Shown here: positions 26,287 through 35,607 of the stretch, piece after piece
Numbering within the stretch: position 1 is the stretch's first letter
Layout: each line of letters begins with the position of its first letter
Source: Bacteroidota bacterium
GTDB lineage: Bacteria > Bacteroidota > Bacteroidia > Chitinophagales > Saprospiraceae
Length of the DNA stretch: 41,174 nt
Direction of reading: 5' to 3'
NCBI GenBank assembly: GCA_017858735.1
Contig: JAFMBH010000027.1
Coordinates: forward strand, 1 to 41,174
Notes under the pieces: model-generated
The model's database searches: none
The model's input: only the letters and a program-made list of their open reading frames with translations
Told to the model about the DNA's origin: nothing
Program-made: the position numbers and the translations under genes

Positions 26287-27684
26287 CTATTTTGACAGTT
26301 GCCCCGTTGTCCATAATAAAGTGTAATAGCTTTTCAACCAATCACCTTTTATTTTTATGTATTTCATCGCAATCTCTAAATTCTTTTGCTCTCTGGTATT
26401 TAGTAAAAAAACGGAACTTTCTCCGGCAGCAAACTTAATTTTTTCGGCTTCTAATAACGCATTTAATTGGTTCGTTTGATTTTGAAGATTTTTTACCTGG
26501 GCATCTAAAACTTCAAAAGCACTAAAATATTGCTTTGCTTTGGTCCTCCAGTATTGCGTCTTATCCATCGTTTTGTATTCCCATTCCTTCATTTTATTAT
26601 CTATCAATTGTAATTTACCACGTTCCTTCCTGTATAAAATGGGAATTCGCGCTCTTAATCCAAGTTTGTAATTGTTATCCAATAAAAAATTATCTGACCT
26701 AAGGTCAAATTCCTGATTAAAGCTAGGCCCGGTGGCTAAGGCATTAAACTGAAGATTAAGATTGGGTTTAAATTGTTCTAAGGCCCATTTTCTTTCCAGT
26801 TGATACTGATTTCCTGTTAATCTTAAAATCATTAGATCGAGATTTCCGCTCAAGGTATTCTGTACCCATACCTCCGAATTATTTTCTATGATTGGTTCCA
26901 ATTCACTGGTAGCCAGGGGGAAATAATTTTCAGGATTAACAGGTTGGTCGTTTTGCCATAAATAGTTACCCATTTCCTGCCTAGCCAGTGTATAGTCAAG
27001 GTCAACTTCAAAAAGAGAGGACTCCCTGGTTAAAACATTCACAAAGACCTCCACAGTGTCAATGGTTGGCTTATCTCCCTCTAAAAAGCTGGTAACCATG
27101 TCTTTTAGTCTATTCTTAGCCAGAATCAAGGCTTGATTCTGCACATCTCTTTGTTGATAAGAAACGTACCAATCCAGATATGCTTTAGCGGCATCTAACA
27201 AGACATCATTTTCCACCTGCTCCAATCCTAATTTTTGAATACTCATATTCAGTTCCGCTTCCCTTAATATAAGTCTGTATTCATCAAAAAGAAGACCTTG
27301 CAGCAAAGGAATATCCATACCAAGTAGTGCTTGACCATTTAATGGTTTTACATCGAGCGGATTTAAAAAATTACCTGAAGTGAAGTCGTATCCAGCTTTA
27401 AATTTTAATCCCAAGCGGGTAGGAATGGTTAATTGATTTTCAGAAATAGTATAATAATTTTTACCGTCAAATTTTTTTCTATCAATGGCGAAGTTCAATG
27501 AAGGATCAAAATTTCCTTTGGCCATCAACAATAGATTTTGAGATTGCAGCCATCTTTGTTTTGCCTCTTTGATTGCAGGATGTTCCACGGCCACCCAACG
27601 AAGATATTGATTCATAGAAAGCGGCTCCTGAGCCATCCCATTAAAGCTAAAGCAAAAAAAGAATAAAAAAATTAACCTGCTCAT
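26287..27684 (-). CDS. TolC-family outer-membrane channel
   Basis: Outer-membrane exit duct of a tripartite export system. The 465-residue protein has a signal peptide (about 1-18), the usual N-terminal EAKQRWLQSQNLLLMAKGNFDPSL, and long amphipathic helices in two halves (for example the stretch around 165-200 and 395-440). It overlaps the adaptor gene by 4 nt (ATGA), and the order ABC transporter - adaptor - channel marks one operon. It is the last gene. Confidence 0.9.
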   Translation of the reverse strand: MSRLIFLFFFCFSFNGMAQEPLSMNQYLRWVAVEHPAIKEAKQRWLQSQNLLLMAKGNFDPSLNFAIDRKKFDGKNYYTISENQLTIPTRLGLKFKAGYDFTSGNFLNPLDVKPLNGQALLGMDIPLLQGLLFDEYRLILREAELNMSIQKLGLEQVENDVLLDAAKAYLDWYVSYQQRDVQNQALILAKNRLKDMVTSFLEGDKPTIDTVEVFVNVLTRESSLFEVDLDYTLARQEMGNYLWQNDQPVNPENYFPLATSELEPIIENNSEVWVQNTLSGNLDLMILRLTGNQYQLERKWALEQFKPNLNLQFNALATGPSFNQEFDLRSDNFLLDNNYKLGLRARIPILYRKERGKLQLIDNKMKEWEYKTMDKTQYWRTKAKQYFSAFEVLDAQVKNLQNQTNQLNALLEAEKIKFAAGESSVFLLNTREQKNLEIAMKYIKIKGDWLKSYYTLLWTTGQLSK

Positions 27685-29063
27685 TTTACTGATTTGAGTG
27701 GCGCTTTGCCTTTAATTTTCTCTGTTTTCTCCCCTTCAATGCCAGAACCATAAAAATCTGGAGGGAATCCGTTTAACTTTCTCCATATTTCGTACCACAA
27801 GGGCACATCGCCGAGGAGAGCAATTCCTTGAGCTCCCGAACCCGGGCGAAGTTCTTTGGGCCATTTCTTATTTCTTTCATCTGCCGCCACAATAATTCTG
27901 TAGAGACCGTTTTCTGATATATCGTTATCAATGGCTGCAATTTTTCCTTCAAACGTACCAAATGAATTTCCTGGCCAACCAGAGAATACAATAGCAGGCC
28001 AACCATCAAAAATAAAACGTACCTCTTGATTTTTCTCAATAAGAGGCAGATCCATAGGACGTATATACAATGCAACGGCTAATGGAAAACTCGCTGGCAA
28101 AATAGTTAAAACCGATTCATTTTCCTTTACAATCTCCCCTAAACCCGGTTTTAAAATTCTGGTAATGAAACAATCCTGAGGAGCTGTTATGTAATAAAAC
28201 CTATTTCTGATTTCATAATTTGACGCTTCACTTCTTAGTTTGTCCAAATAGGATTCTGTGTCCATAATGGACGCGCGCGCCGCCGCAATATCAGAGTCAA
28301 TTTTGCTTGTTTTTTGAATAAAATCATTTAAAATGGCTCGTTCGTCCACTTGTAAATTCACTTTTTCATTTCTGGAAATATTCAGTTTATTTTCGGCTGA
28401 ATTCAATTTTGCTACCAGCTCTTGAATTTTAAATTTTTTCTCTTCTATCTCAGCTACCGATTTAATACCCTTTTCATTTAAGGAGACGGTTCTGTCAAAT
28501 TGTATTTTTGCGATTTGCAAATCAAGTTTAACCCTATTTAAGTCGATACTATCGGCATCGATTTTGAGGATAATCTGGTAAATCTTATTTTTTATGGTTT
28601 GTTGCTTTAGTAATACCTCACTTTCTATAGCCCGTTGAAAATCGTTTAAGGCCTGAATTTTAGAGAGATACTCTTGAATACTACCTTCTTTATTTACCAC
28701 CCGCGCCTTAGACCTTGAGACTAAATTCGGATCAAAAAAATCGGATTTGACCTCCGAAAGGAACAAAATAGTATCCCCTTTACTTACCCGATCACCCTCT
28801 TTGACATACCATTGTTCAATTCTCCCTGAAATGGTAGCATCAATTGTTTGCGGTCTGTCGGAAGGATTCAGAGGGATTGTTTTACCATCAGATTGAATAT
28901 TTTGCGTCCAGGGAAGAAATAAGAAAGAGATGCCAAAAACAATCAAAACCCAGGTCCATACCCTAAAAAACAACTTAGCATTAGAGATTTCTGTCTTCTT
29001 CAAGGAAGAGAACGGATAATTTATTGTTTCAAGAGGAAGTTTATTATTTGAAATGTTTAACAT
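27681..29063 (-). CDS. HlyD-family membrane fusion protein (periplasmic adaptor)
   Basis: Bridges the inner-membrane transporter and the outer-membrane channel. The start is taken at ATG 29063 (MLNISNNKLPLETINYPF, 460 residues), 19 nt after the ABC gene; the frame is open to 29165 but that would overlap the ABC gene. One membrane segment (about 33-53, ending FLFLPWTQNI) is followed by the lipoyl half SGRIEQWYVKEGDRVSKGDTIL, a long coiled-coil hairpin with many Lys/Glu heptads (about 120-300), the second lipoyl half YYITAPQDCFITRILKPGLGEIV, and a barrel domain. The substrate is unknown. Confidence 0.92.
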   Translation of the reverse strand: MLNISNNKLPLETINYPFSSLKKTEISNAKLFFRVWTWVLIVFGISFLFLPWTQNIQSDGKTIPLNPSDRPQTIDATISGRIEQWYVKEGDRVSKGDTILFLSEVKSDFFDPNLVSRSKARVVNKEGSIQEYLSKIQALNDFQRAIESEVLLKQQTIKNKIYQIILKIDADSIDLNRVKLDLQIAKIQFDRTVSLNEKGIKSVAEIEEKKFKIQELVAKLNSAENKLNISRNEKVNLQVDERAILNDFIQKTSKIDSDIAAARASIMDTESYLDKLRSEASNYEIRNRFYYITAPQDCFITRILKPGLGEIVKENESVLTILPASFPLAVALYIRPMDLPLIEKNQEVRFIFDGWPAIVFSGWPGNSFGTFEGKIAAIDNDISENGLYRIIVAADERNKKWPKELRPGSGAQGIALLGDVPLWYEIWRKLNGFPPDFYGSGIEGEKTEKIKGKAPLKSVK

Positions 29064-29082
29064 GGAAGAGTTTTCGTGAAAT

Positions 29083-30795
29083 TCAATAAAATATTTCCTG
29101 AAAGTAAGAATCGTTTTCCAACTCCCTGAATGATCCTGCAGCATATACGGTACCTGACTTAACAAGTATTATGCGGTCGCATTTTTCCGCAATAATGGGG
29201 TCACTTGTTGAAATAACCACCGTTCTTTCTTTTAAATAAGTAAGTATAAAATCGAATACCTTATGTCGTTCCTTTCTATTTAGAAACATAAATTCCCCTT
29301 CTGCTAACCAAAGTGCTGGATTAAAAATGAGGCTTCTCGCTAAAATAATCTTTGATTTTGTACTTTTTGAGATATTCCTGCCCTCTGAAACTAAGTGGGT
29401 CAAATATCCTTTCGGCATTTTTTGAATAATTTCTGATAATCCAATGGCATCTGCTACCGGGGTGATTTTATCGAAATTAACATCATTATTCCCCATACAT
29501 ATATTATCCAAAATCGTACCGTCCTGAATATTTTCATCTGCCAAAAAATGCCCTACCTTACATCGGATGGCGTTTATATTTAATGAACCAACGGGCATTG
29601 TATTAAATAAAAGCTGACCTTTAATATCTGTATAAAGAATTGATAAAATATGTAGAAGCGTAGTTTTACCTGCATTAGCATCACCGGCAAGGCAAATTTT
29701 TTCTCCCGCACTAATCTTAAAGTTCATCGCATGCAAGGACAAGGGTTCCTCAGGTCCGTAAGAAAAGGATAATCCCCTTCCTTCCAAGGCAATACCCTTT
29801 TGGTTAGGTGGAAAATAAAGCAATTGGCCATCTTCCCTTTCTAAGGGTAAGTCCATTATTTCCCCCATTTTTTCTATAGCCGTGAGTACATCGTACACAC
29901 TTTCCATAGTCAAAATAAGTTTTTCCACCGACGCAATAACTAAAATCACAATAATTTCAGCCGCAACAAACTGTCCAATATTAATTTGGTTTTCAATAAC
30001 TAGATAGGCACCCAGAGAGAGTAAAGTGGCCGTCAAAATAGTTTCAAATATGACCACCGTACTATACTGCGTAATTAAAATCTTGAAATGCGCCTTTCTG
30101 TTATCAACATATTTGGACGCTAATTTATCTGTAGTAATGAGGGGACTAGCTCTATTGGCCGTAATTTTAAAATCGTACATCGACCTGGCAATTTCCTCCA
30201 GCCAGTGTGCCACCGCATACTTGTATTTCGATTCCAATAAACTGGTTTTCAATCCAATTGGGCCTGTATATCTGAATATCAGGAATAGAATGACGATTAA
30301 TATAAAGCTAAAAAAAACAAAAAAAGGATGATAAAAGGAAATGAGCAACAACCCAATTAAAATCTGGAAGGACGCACTAGAAAAATCAATGAGTATTTTT
30401 GGGATACCTTTTTGAAGCGTTAATGTATCAAAAAAGCGATTCATTAATTCAGGCGGGTACTTTTTCGTAAGTCCTTCCAACTTGAACCGGGGAAGCCTGA
30501 AACTAAAATCTAAGGCTGACCTTAAAAAAATTCGTTGTAAGATAACTTCCACCACAGACAATTGCATGATCTTTAAAACACCTGTTAAAGCAACGCCTAA
30601 TGTTACTACACCCAGTAAAATAAATAAGGCGCTGGATACGCTTCCACCCGCAATCAATCCAATAATAGCCTGAATACCAAGAGGTAAACTTAAGGTTATG
30701 ATTCCCGCCAAAACAGCATATACGTAAACGTAAATGATGTCTTGTCGGTCTAATTCCAGCATTCTTAATAACCGGTTAAATGGGGTAAATTTCAT
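29083..30795 (-). CDS. ABC half-transporter with degenerate nucleotide-binding domain
   Basis: Inner-membrane component of the export operon: a six-helix exporter-type membrane domain (about 18-310) fused to an ATPase domain (about 335-570). Walker A is intact (GDANAGKT, 371-378). The other motifs are eroded: the Q-loop position is A419, the signature LSGGQ reads ISKST (475-479), Walker B ends LAEGE instead of LDE (497-501), the D-loop reads FLN, and the switch His is Ser in STSDP. The linker EMGEIMDLP follows the membrane domain. No C39 peptidase domain is present. Such a protein could hardly hydrolyse ATP in the normal way as a homodimer. No second ABC gene is nearby. Confidence 0.88.
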   Translation of the reverse strand: MKFTPFNRLLRMLELDRQDIIYVYVYAVLAGIITLSLPLGIQAIIGLIAGGSVSSALFILLGVVTLGVALTGVLKIMQLSVVEVILQRIFLRSALDFSFRLPRFKLEGLTKKYPPELMNRFFDTLTLQKGIPKILIDFSSASFQILIGLLLISFYHPFFVFFSFILIVILFLIFRYTGPIGLKTSLLESKYKYAVAHWLEEIARSMYDFKITANRASPLITTDKLASKYVDNRKAHFKILITQYSTVVIFETILTATLLSLGAYLVIENQINIGQFVAAEIIVILVIASVEKLILTMESVYDVLTAIEKMGEIMDLPLEREDGQLLYFPPNQKGIALEGRGLSFSYGPEEPLSLHAMNFKISAGEKICLAGDANAGKTTLLHILSILYTDIKGQLLFNTMPVGSLNINAIRCKVGHFLADENIQDGTILDNICMGNNDVNFDKITPVADAIGLSEIIQKMPKGYLTHLVSEGRNISKSTKSKIILARSLIFNPALWLAEGEFMFLNRKERHKVFDFILTYLKERTVVISTSDPIIAEKCDRIILVKSGTVYAAGSFRELENDSYFQEIFY

Positions 30796-30851
30796 GATAG
30801 CTTTACTATTAAACTATGTGAAAACATAAGAACCTTTCCTATTGTTCTAAA

Positions 30852-30887
30852 CAAAAGTATTTTCTTAAACAAAAAGATTTCGACAAA
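30852..30887 (-). promoter_or_regulatory. Candidate promoter for the export operon
   Basis: On the minus strand TTTG (30884-30887) and TACTTTTG (30852-30859) are 24 nt apart, slightly long. The transcript would begin about 50 nt before the ABC gene. It lies in the 104-nt divergent gap with xerD. Confidence 0.4.
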
Positions 30888-30899
30888 AAGAGCTACTTT

Positions 30900-31814
30900 A
30901 TGGAGAAAAAAATAGTGCTGGAACGATTCAAAGCTCATTTATTATTGGAACGAGGATTATCCAATCAAACTTTCCTGCATTACAAACAAGATTTAAACAA
31001 ATACTTTAACTTTTTGGAAAACCTTACTCCTGCTCTGTTACCAGAAGATGCAAAATTAACAGAAATAGCTGTATTTCTTGGAACTTTAAACGATTTAAAA
31101 CAATCCAATGCTTCACAGGCAAGAATAACTTCTGCTCTCAAAACCTTTTATTCCTGGCTACTTTTAGAAAAAAAAATAGATTCCAATCCAACCGACTTAA
31201 TCGAAAGTCCAAAAATCCGTAGAAAAATTCCGGAGGTTATGACTTATATGGATATTGAAAAACTTTTTCAGCAAATTGATTTAAGTGAACCAACAGGCAC
31301 AAGAAACAGAGCCATTTTAGAAACTTTATATGCTTCAGGGCTAAGGGTCAGTGAATTGTGTAATGCTCGAATAAGTAATTATTTTCCAAAAGAAGGATTT
31401 TTGCGGGTACTCGGCAAGGGCGACAAGGAACGAATTGTCCCTATCGGGGAAGACGCCATTAGTTATATAGAATATTACCTATCTACCTGGCGAAGGCATT
31501 TGCCAAAAATTGCTGCTTCGGAAACTGACATTTTATTTTTAAACAGGCGGGGAAAAAGACTTTCCAGAATATTTATATACCAGATAGTGAAGGAACTGGC
31601 AGAAAAGGCGGGGCTATCACCATTGATAAGCCCACACACTTTTCGACATTCTTTTGCTACCCATTTACTGGAAGGAGGAGCCGATTTAAAGGCGGTTCAA
31701 GACATGCTTGGACACGAATCCATCCTAACGACAGAAATATATACTCATTTAGATAATAACTACCTTAGAGAAACATTAAATTTATTTCATCCGAGGAACA
31801 GAAAATCAACCTAA
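30900..31814 (+). CDS. xerD: Tyrosine recombinase XerD
   Basis: Resolves chromosome dimers at dif together with XerC. At 304 residues it is the normal length. The N-terminal SAM-like domain (about 1-100, LLLERGLSNQTFLHYKQDL) is followed by the catalytic domain with R149 (SGLRVSEL), K173 (GKGDKERIVP), H246 and R249 (PHTFRHSFATHLLEGGADL), H272 (MLGHESILTT) and the nucleophile Y281. The setting is chromosomal with no phage or transposon genes, which favours the housekeeping enzyme over a mobile integrase. The last 9 nt overlap the end of the convergent molybdopterin-subunit gene. Confidence 0.9.
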   Translation: MEKKIVLERFKAHLLLERGLSNQTFLHYKQDLNKYFNFLENLTPALLPEDAKLTEIAVFLGTLNDLKQSNASQARITSALKTFYSWLLLEKKIDSNPTDLIESPKIRRKIPEVMTYMDIEKLFQQIDLSEPTGTRNRAILETLYASGLRVSELCNARISNYFPKEGFLRVLGKGDKERIVPIGEDAISYIEYYLSTWRRHLPKIAASETDILFLNRRGKRLSRIFIYQIVKELAEKAGLSPLISPHTFRHSFATHLLEGGADLKAVQDMLGHESILTTEIYTHLDNNYLRETLNLFHPRNRKST

Positions 31815-33926
31815 ATTCTTTTTAGCCTCTGTAAAAGGCTGGTTATATAATCTGTTTCCTGTAGCCGCAAAAAAGGCATTTGCCACAGCAGCAGCGGCAG
31901 GAGGTAAAGCCGGCTCACCCAAACCTGTTGGATTTATTTCATTTTCCACAAAATGAACTTCCACTGGGAAAGACTCATTTATCTTTATCATTCTGTAAGT
32001 ATCGAAATTTGATTGTTGAGATTTCCCCTCTTTTATATCAATATTTCCAAATTGGGCATGCCCTAATCCGTCGATAATACCACCAACAATCTGGTTCTCT
32101 GCACCACTTCTATTCACTATGATACCACAATCGGCGGCACAATACACCTTTTTTATTACAGGTTTATTGTTTTCCAGGACCACCTCTGCGACCATGGCAA
32201 CGTAAGAGCTAAAGGAGAAATAGGCACTAAAACCCATAAAAACGCCCTCTTTTTTCTTGTCCCAACCAGAAACAGAACGAACTAATTGAATCGTTTTTTT
32301 AAACCTGTTAACATCATAATCCAACTTACCTACTGGATTAGAGGCAGCTTTATCCAACAGATTCATTCTAAAGTCAATGGGATCTTTTTTAAGTTCCAAG
32401 GCCACTTCATCGAGAAAACATTGCTCGGCAAAAGCCACAAAGTTATGAACGGGTGCACGCCAAGGTCCCGTAGTAACATTAGATTCTTTGTTATGGCCTT
32501 CAATTAAAAGATGTTGAATGGCTCCGGCGGGGAAATTATTTTCACGGGTAGGATTACCTACATTTAAGCCAGCACCTCTAACGTGGAAGCCTAAAAAGTC
32601 ACCATTTTTATCAATGGCGGCGCGATAAGTATATTTGCAGGCTGGTCTGTAAACCCCACCAGCCATATCGTCTTCCCGAGTCCATTGAACTTTCACCGGG
32701 CTTTTAGCCAAGCGGGAAATTTTCGCTGCTTCCTCTGCAAAATCTGAACTTAACCTTCTACCGAAACCACCGCCCATTCTGGTCATTTGTACGGTAACGG
32801 CTTCAACGGGGAGTCCTAATATTTCAGCTACTTTTGTTTGAGAACGCTGTGGCGTTTGTGAAGGCCCGATTAATTCCGCTGAACCTTCCTTAACATCTGC
32901 AAAGAAGTTCATTGGCTCCATGGCATTATGAGGTAAAAAAGGGCAGCTAAAGGACGCTTCAATTATTTTATCGGCCTGACTGAAAGCGGTTTCTGCATCG
33001 CCATCTGCCCGAAATGCCTTAGCAGGCTTTTGAGTTAGCAGGTCGGTCAACCATTTATCGTGCTGAGCGGTATTTTCAGCCGCTGTTTTTTGAATCCAGG
33101 AAATATCAAGGGCTTTACGGGCTTTTAAGGCTGTCCAGGTATCATTGGCAACGATAGCAATTTTGTCATCAAAAGGGTAAACGCCGAAAACGCCGGGGAT
33201 AGCTTTGGCAGCGGCATCGTTTATTTTATCAGGTATTTGACCGAATCCAGGAGGCCTTGCGACCACCGCGTATTTCATTCCTGGCTTTTTGATATCAATA
33301 CCATAAATCGCTTTACCCGTAAAAATATCTTTATTATCTACATTGGCAATAGATTTGCCTAATAGTCTGAATTCACTCGGTTTTTTGAGTATTACGTTGG
33401 TTGGCACTGCTTGTTTCACCGCCTCAGTAGCCAGTTCGGCATAAGAAGCCTTTTGATTATTTCCCAGCACCTGGCTATTTTCAGTTCTCAGACTATCCAC
33501 TGAAACCTTCCATTTCTGCGCAGCGGCCGCCAGCATCATCATTCTAACGGAAGCACCTGCCTGACGCAAAGTTGCCCAGGAAGCCTTCAACGAGCCACTT
33601 CCTCCGGCCACCTGACGTTGATATTTTTTACCATCTAAAGGAGCCTGTTCCACTTTAACCTTTGACCAGTCAGCGTCTAACTCTTCAGCGACAATCATGG
33701 GCATAGCCGTCTTAACGCCCTGACCCACTTCAGGATTTGGCGAATAAATGGTAATGAATCCGTCGGGAGATATCAAAATAAAGGGATTGAAAGACAATGC
33801 TTCATTTAAACCCGACGTTGAGGTTGCGGCATTGGCGGAAGAAAAACCTAATAATAATCCGCCACCTGCTACGGCTGTAACCTTAATAAAGGATCTTCTT
33901 GATACTGAAAATTGAGGATTATTCAT
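31806..33926 (-). CDS. Molybdopterin-binding subunit of a periplasmic xanthine-dehydrogenase-family hydroxylase (IorB-like)
   Basis: Large subunit of a molybdenum hydroxylase. The 706-residue protein begins with a twin-arginine signal (SRRSFIKV, then a hydrophobic stretch ending ANA), so it is folded with cofactor and exported. It has the MPT-contacting MGGGFGRRL, GPWRAPVHNF and the catalytic Glu in GLGEPALPP (E671). This layout matches the isoquinoline 1-oxidoreductase beta-subunit group; substrate is probably an N-heterocycle or aldehyde but cannot be told. It follows the 2Fe-2S subunit by 2 nt. No cytochrome c subunit, XdhC-type maturation factor or MPT genes are present. Confidence 0.9.
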   Translation of the reverse strand: MNNPQFSVSRRSFIKVTAVAGGGLLLGFSSANAATSTSGLNEALSFNPFILISPDGFITIYSPNPEVGQGVKTAMPMIVAEELDADWSKVKVEQAPLDGKKYQRQVAGGSGSLKASWATLRQAGASVRMMMLAAAAQKWKVSVDSLRTENSQVLGNNQKASYAELATEAVKQAVPTNVILKKPSEFRLLGKSIANVDNKDIFTGKAIYGIDIKKPGMKYAVVARPPGFGQIPDKINDAAAKAIPGVFGVYPFDDKIAIVANDTWTALKARKALDISWIQKTAAENTAQHDKWLTDLLTQKPAKAFRADGDAETAFSQADKIIEASFSCPFLPHNAMEPMNFFADVKEGSAELIGPSQTPQRSQTKVAEILGLPVEAVTVQMTRMGGGFGRRLSSDFAEEAAKISRLAKSPVKVQWTREDDMAGGVYRPACKYTYRAAIDKNGDFLGFHVRGAGLNVGNPTRENNFPAGAIQHLLIEGHNKESNVTTGPWRAPVHNFVAFAEQCFLDEVALELKKDPIDFRMNLLDKAASNPVGKLDYDVNRFKKTIQLVRSVSGWDKKKEGVFMGFSAYFSFSSYVAMVAEVVLENNKPVIKKVYCAADCGIIVNRSGAENQIVGGIIDGLGHAQFGNIDIKEGKSQQSNFDTYRMIKINESFPVEVHFVENEINPTGLGEPALPPAAAAVANAFFAATGNRLYNQPFTEAKKNLG

Positions 33927-33928
33927 AA

Positions 33929-34390
33929 TTATCGGGCTTTTTGTGCCGCAATATGTACGGCTTTTCTAATTCTATTATAGGTACCACAACGGCATATATT
34001 TCCAGCTAAGGCCACATCGATATCGGCATCGGAAGGAGAAGGATTTTTATCGAGAAGTGCAACGGTCGTCATGATTTGACCCGCTTGACAATACCCGCAT
34101 TGAGGGACATCCACTTCTTGCCAGGCTTGTTGCACCGGATGATCGCCGGATTCACTTAAACCTTCAATTGTAACAATTTTTTTTCCGTCAAAAACAGATA
34201 CGGGAAGAGCGCAGGAGCGCATAGGCTCACCTTCGACTAAAACAGTACAAGCACCACATTGACCAATGCCACAACCATATTTCGTACCTGTCAGTCCCAC
34301 AGTATCTCTCAATGCCCAAAGGAGGGGCGTTTCAGGATCTATGTCTAATTTGCGCTTCTTACCATTAACATTTAGTGTAATCGCAGCCAT
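33929..34390 (-). CDS. 2Fe-2S subunit of the molybdenum hydroxylase (IorA-like)
   Basis: Electron-transfer subunit of the same enzyme. The 153-residue protein holds two 2Fe-2S clusters: a plant-type ferredoxin site in the first half ([14 protein letters not shown], then RSCALPV) and the C-terminal helical site ([13 protein letters not shown] and [11 protein letters not shown]). It has no signal peptide and would travel with the Tat-exported large subunit, as is known for this family. It starts the two-gene operon, divergent from the hypothetical gene at 34445. Confidence 0.93.
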   Translation of the reverse strand: MAAITLNVNGKKRKLDIDPETPLLWALRDTVGLTGTKYGCGIGQCGACTVLVEGEPMRSCALPVSVFDGKKIVTIEGLSESGDHPVQQAWQEVDVPQCGYCQAGQIMTTVALLDKNPSPSDADIDVALAGNICRCGTYNRIRKAVHIAAQKAR

Positions 34391-34444
34391 GATATATTAT
34401 TTTTCTGTAAATTTAATCTTTTTTTATACCGAATACTTCCTTAA

Positions 34445-34798
34445 ATGTCTGAAAAAACATTCATTCATAAAGATAATATTTTTTCATCACTTATTTTGAA
34501 GAATGAAAAGGATATTATTTCCCAAAAAACCAACTTATACACGGAGGAAGGACTTCTAAACCTTCTATCCGAACAGATTCAGCACCTAATGGTTCATGAT
34601 CGGGAACAGTTGTGGAGCCTTTTTTATCGATTAGATGTTACGGACGAAGCTCTGCGTTTTGTACTAAATAATACGCCTTCAGAACAACAATCCATTGCTT
34701 TAGGCCAGTTAGTTTTAGAGAGGCAAAAAAAACGAATGGAGACTAAAATGAAGTACAAACAAGATCCGATTGACGATGAAGAATGGCGTAGCTGGTAA
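34445..34798 (+). CDS. Hypothetical protein upstream of recO
   Basis: A 117-residue protein I do not assign to a family. It is predicted mostly helical, soluble, without signal peptide or cysteines. The middle (LLNLLSEQIQHLMVHDREQLWSLFYRLDV) looks amphipathic and the C-terminus is highly charged (RQKKRMETKMKYKQDPIDDEEW). It is 17 nt before recO and so probably co-transcribed; this is the only hint of role. Confidence 0.7.
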   Translation: MSEKTFIHKDNIFSSLILKNEKDIISQKTNLYTEEGLLNLLSEQIQHLMVHDREQLWSLFYRLDVTDEALRFVLNNTPSEQQSIALGQLVLERQKKRMETKMKYKQDPIDDEEWRSW

Positions 34799-34815
34799 AA
34801 AAATGTGCACCATAA

Positions 34816-35538
34816 ATGATAATTAAAACCAAAGGATATGTTTTCCGAACCTTAAAATATGGGGAACATCAACTTATTACCGATATTTTTACTGAATCCA
34901 ACGGTCTTTTAAGCTTTATTGTCCCTGGTGCCAGAAAAGGGGGTATTCATTCAAAGGGTATATTTTTGCAGCCCCTGTCTTCTCTTGATTTAATTATCGA
35001 GGTACAGGACGGTAAAAATTTACAGAAAATAAAAGAAATCAAATTTGACAGGTTATTTACGAATATTCAAAGCGACCTGCGAAAAGGCGTTATTATATTG
35101 TTTTTAGGTGATGTTTTAAGACATAGTGTGAAGGAAAATGCGCCAAATAAAGAACTTTATGATTTTATCGATGCTAATCTTCAGTTCCTGGACCAGTCAA
35201 CCCAGGGATTCTCCAATATAACCATCTATTTTTTGATGCACCTCACCGCTCATCTGGGATTTTTTCCTGTGAATGAATGGACAACATCCAATAGTTCCTT
35301 AAACTTAAAGGAAGGGTATTTTGAACCTTTTCAAGAAATCATGGAGTATAACCTGGAGGCGGAACCGAGCAGACTTTTAGACCAGTTTATGAACATTCCT
35401 TTACAGCAAATTGCTGTTATAAAACTTTCCCGGGACCAGCGTTTATATCTCATTGACAAAATAATATGGTATTACAGATTTCACCTTGATTTTTTCCCGG
35501 AACTAAAATCTCTTCCGGTTTTGAAAGAAATTTTTTAA
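34816..35538 (+). CDS. recO: DNA repair protein RecO
   Basis: Loads RecA at gaps with RecF and RecR. The 240-residue protein starts with the RecO OB-fold (KTKGYVFRTLKYGEHQLITDIFTESNGLLSFIVPGARK), followed by the helical C-terminal domain. It lacks the four-cysteine zinc finger found in some RecO proteins, as is usual in this phylum. It is preceded by the hypothetical gene (17 nt) and followed after 69 nt by the TIGR03643 gene. Confidence 0.93.
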   Translation: MIIKTKGYVFRTLKYGEHQLITDIFTESNGLLSFIVPGARKGGIHSKGIFLQPLSSLDLIIEVQDGKNLQKIKEIKFDRLFTNIQSDLRKGVIILFLGDVLRHSVKENAPNKELYDFIDANLQFLDQSTQGFSNITIYFLMHLTAHLGFFPVNEWTTSNSSLNLKEGYFEPFQEIMEYNLEAEPSRLLDQFMNIPLQQIAVIKLSRDQRLYLIDKIIWYYRFHLDFFPELKSLPVLKEIF

Positions 35539-35607
35539 TTAAACCCCTTTTTTATAAACTCTTTATCGTCTGCTCTATTTATTATTCTAATACAACATGC
35601 TAAGAAA

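Noticed and set aside
29064-29165. Longer HlyD adaptor start within the ABC gene
   Set aside because: It would overlap the ABC gene by about 80 nt, while the ATG at 29063 gives a normal short gap and a typical N-terminus.
30900-31814. xerD as a mobile-element integrase
   Set aside because: Full-length XerD sequence in a housekeeping setting with no phage, transposon or attachment-site repeats nearby.
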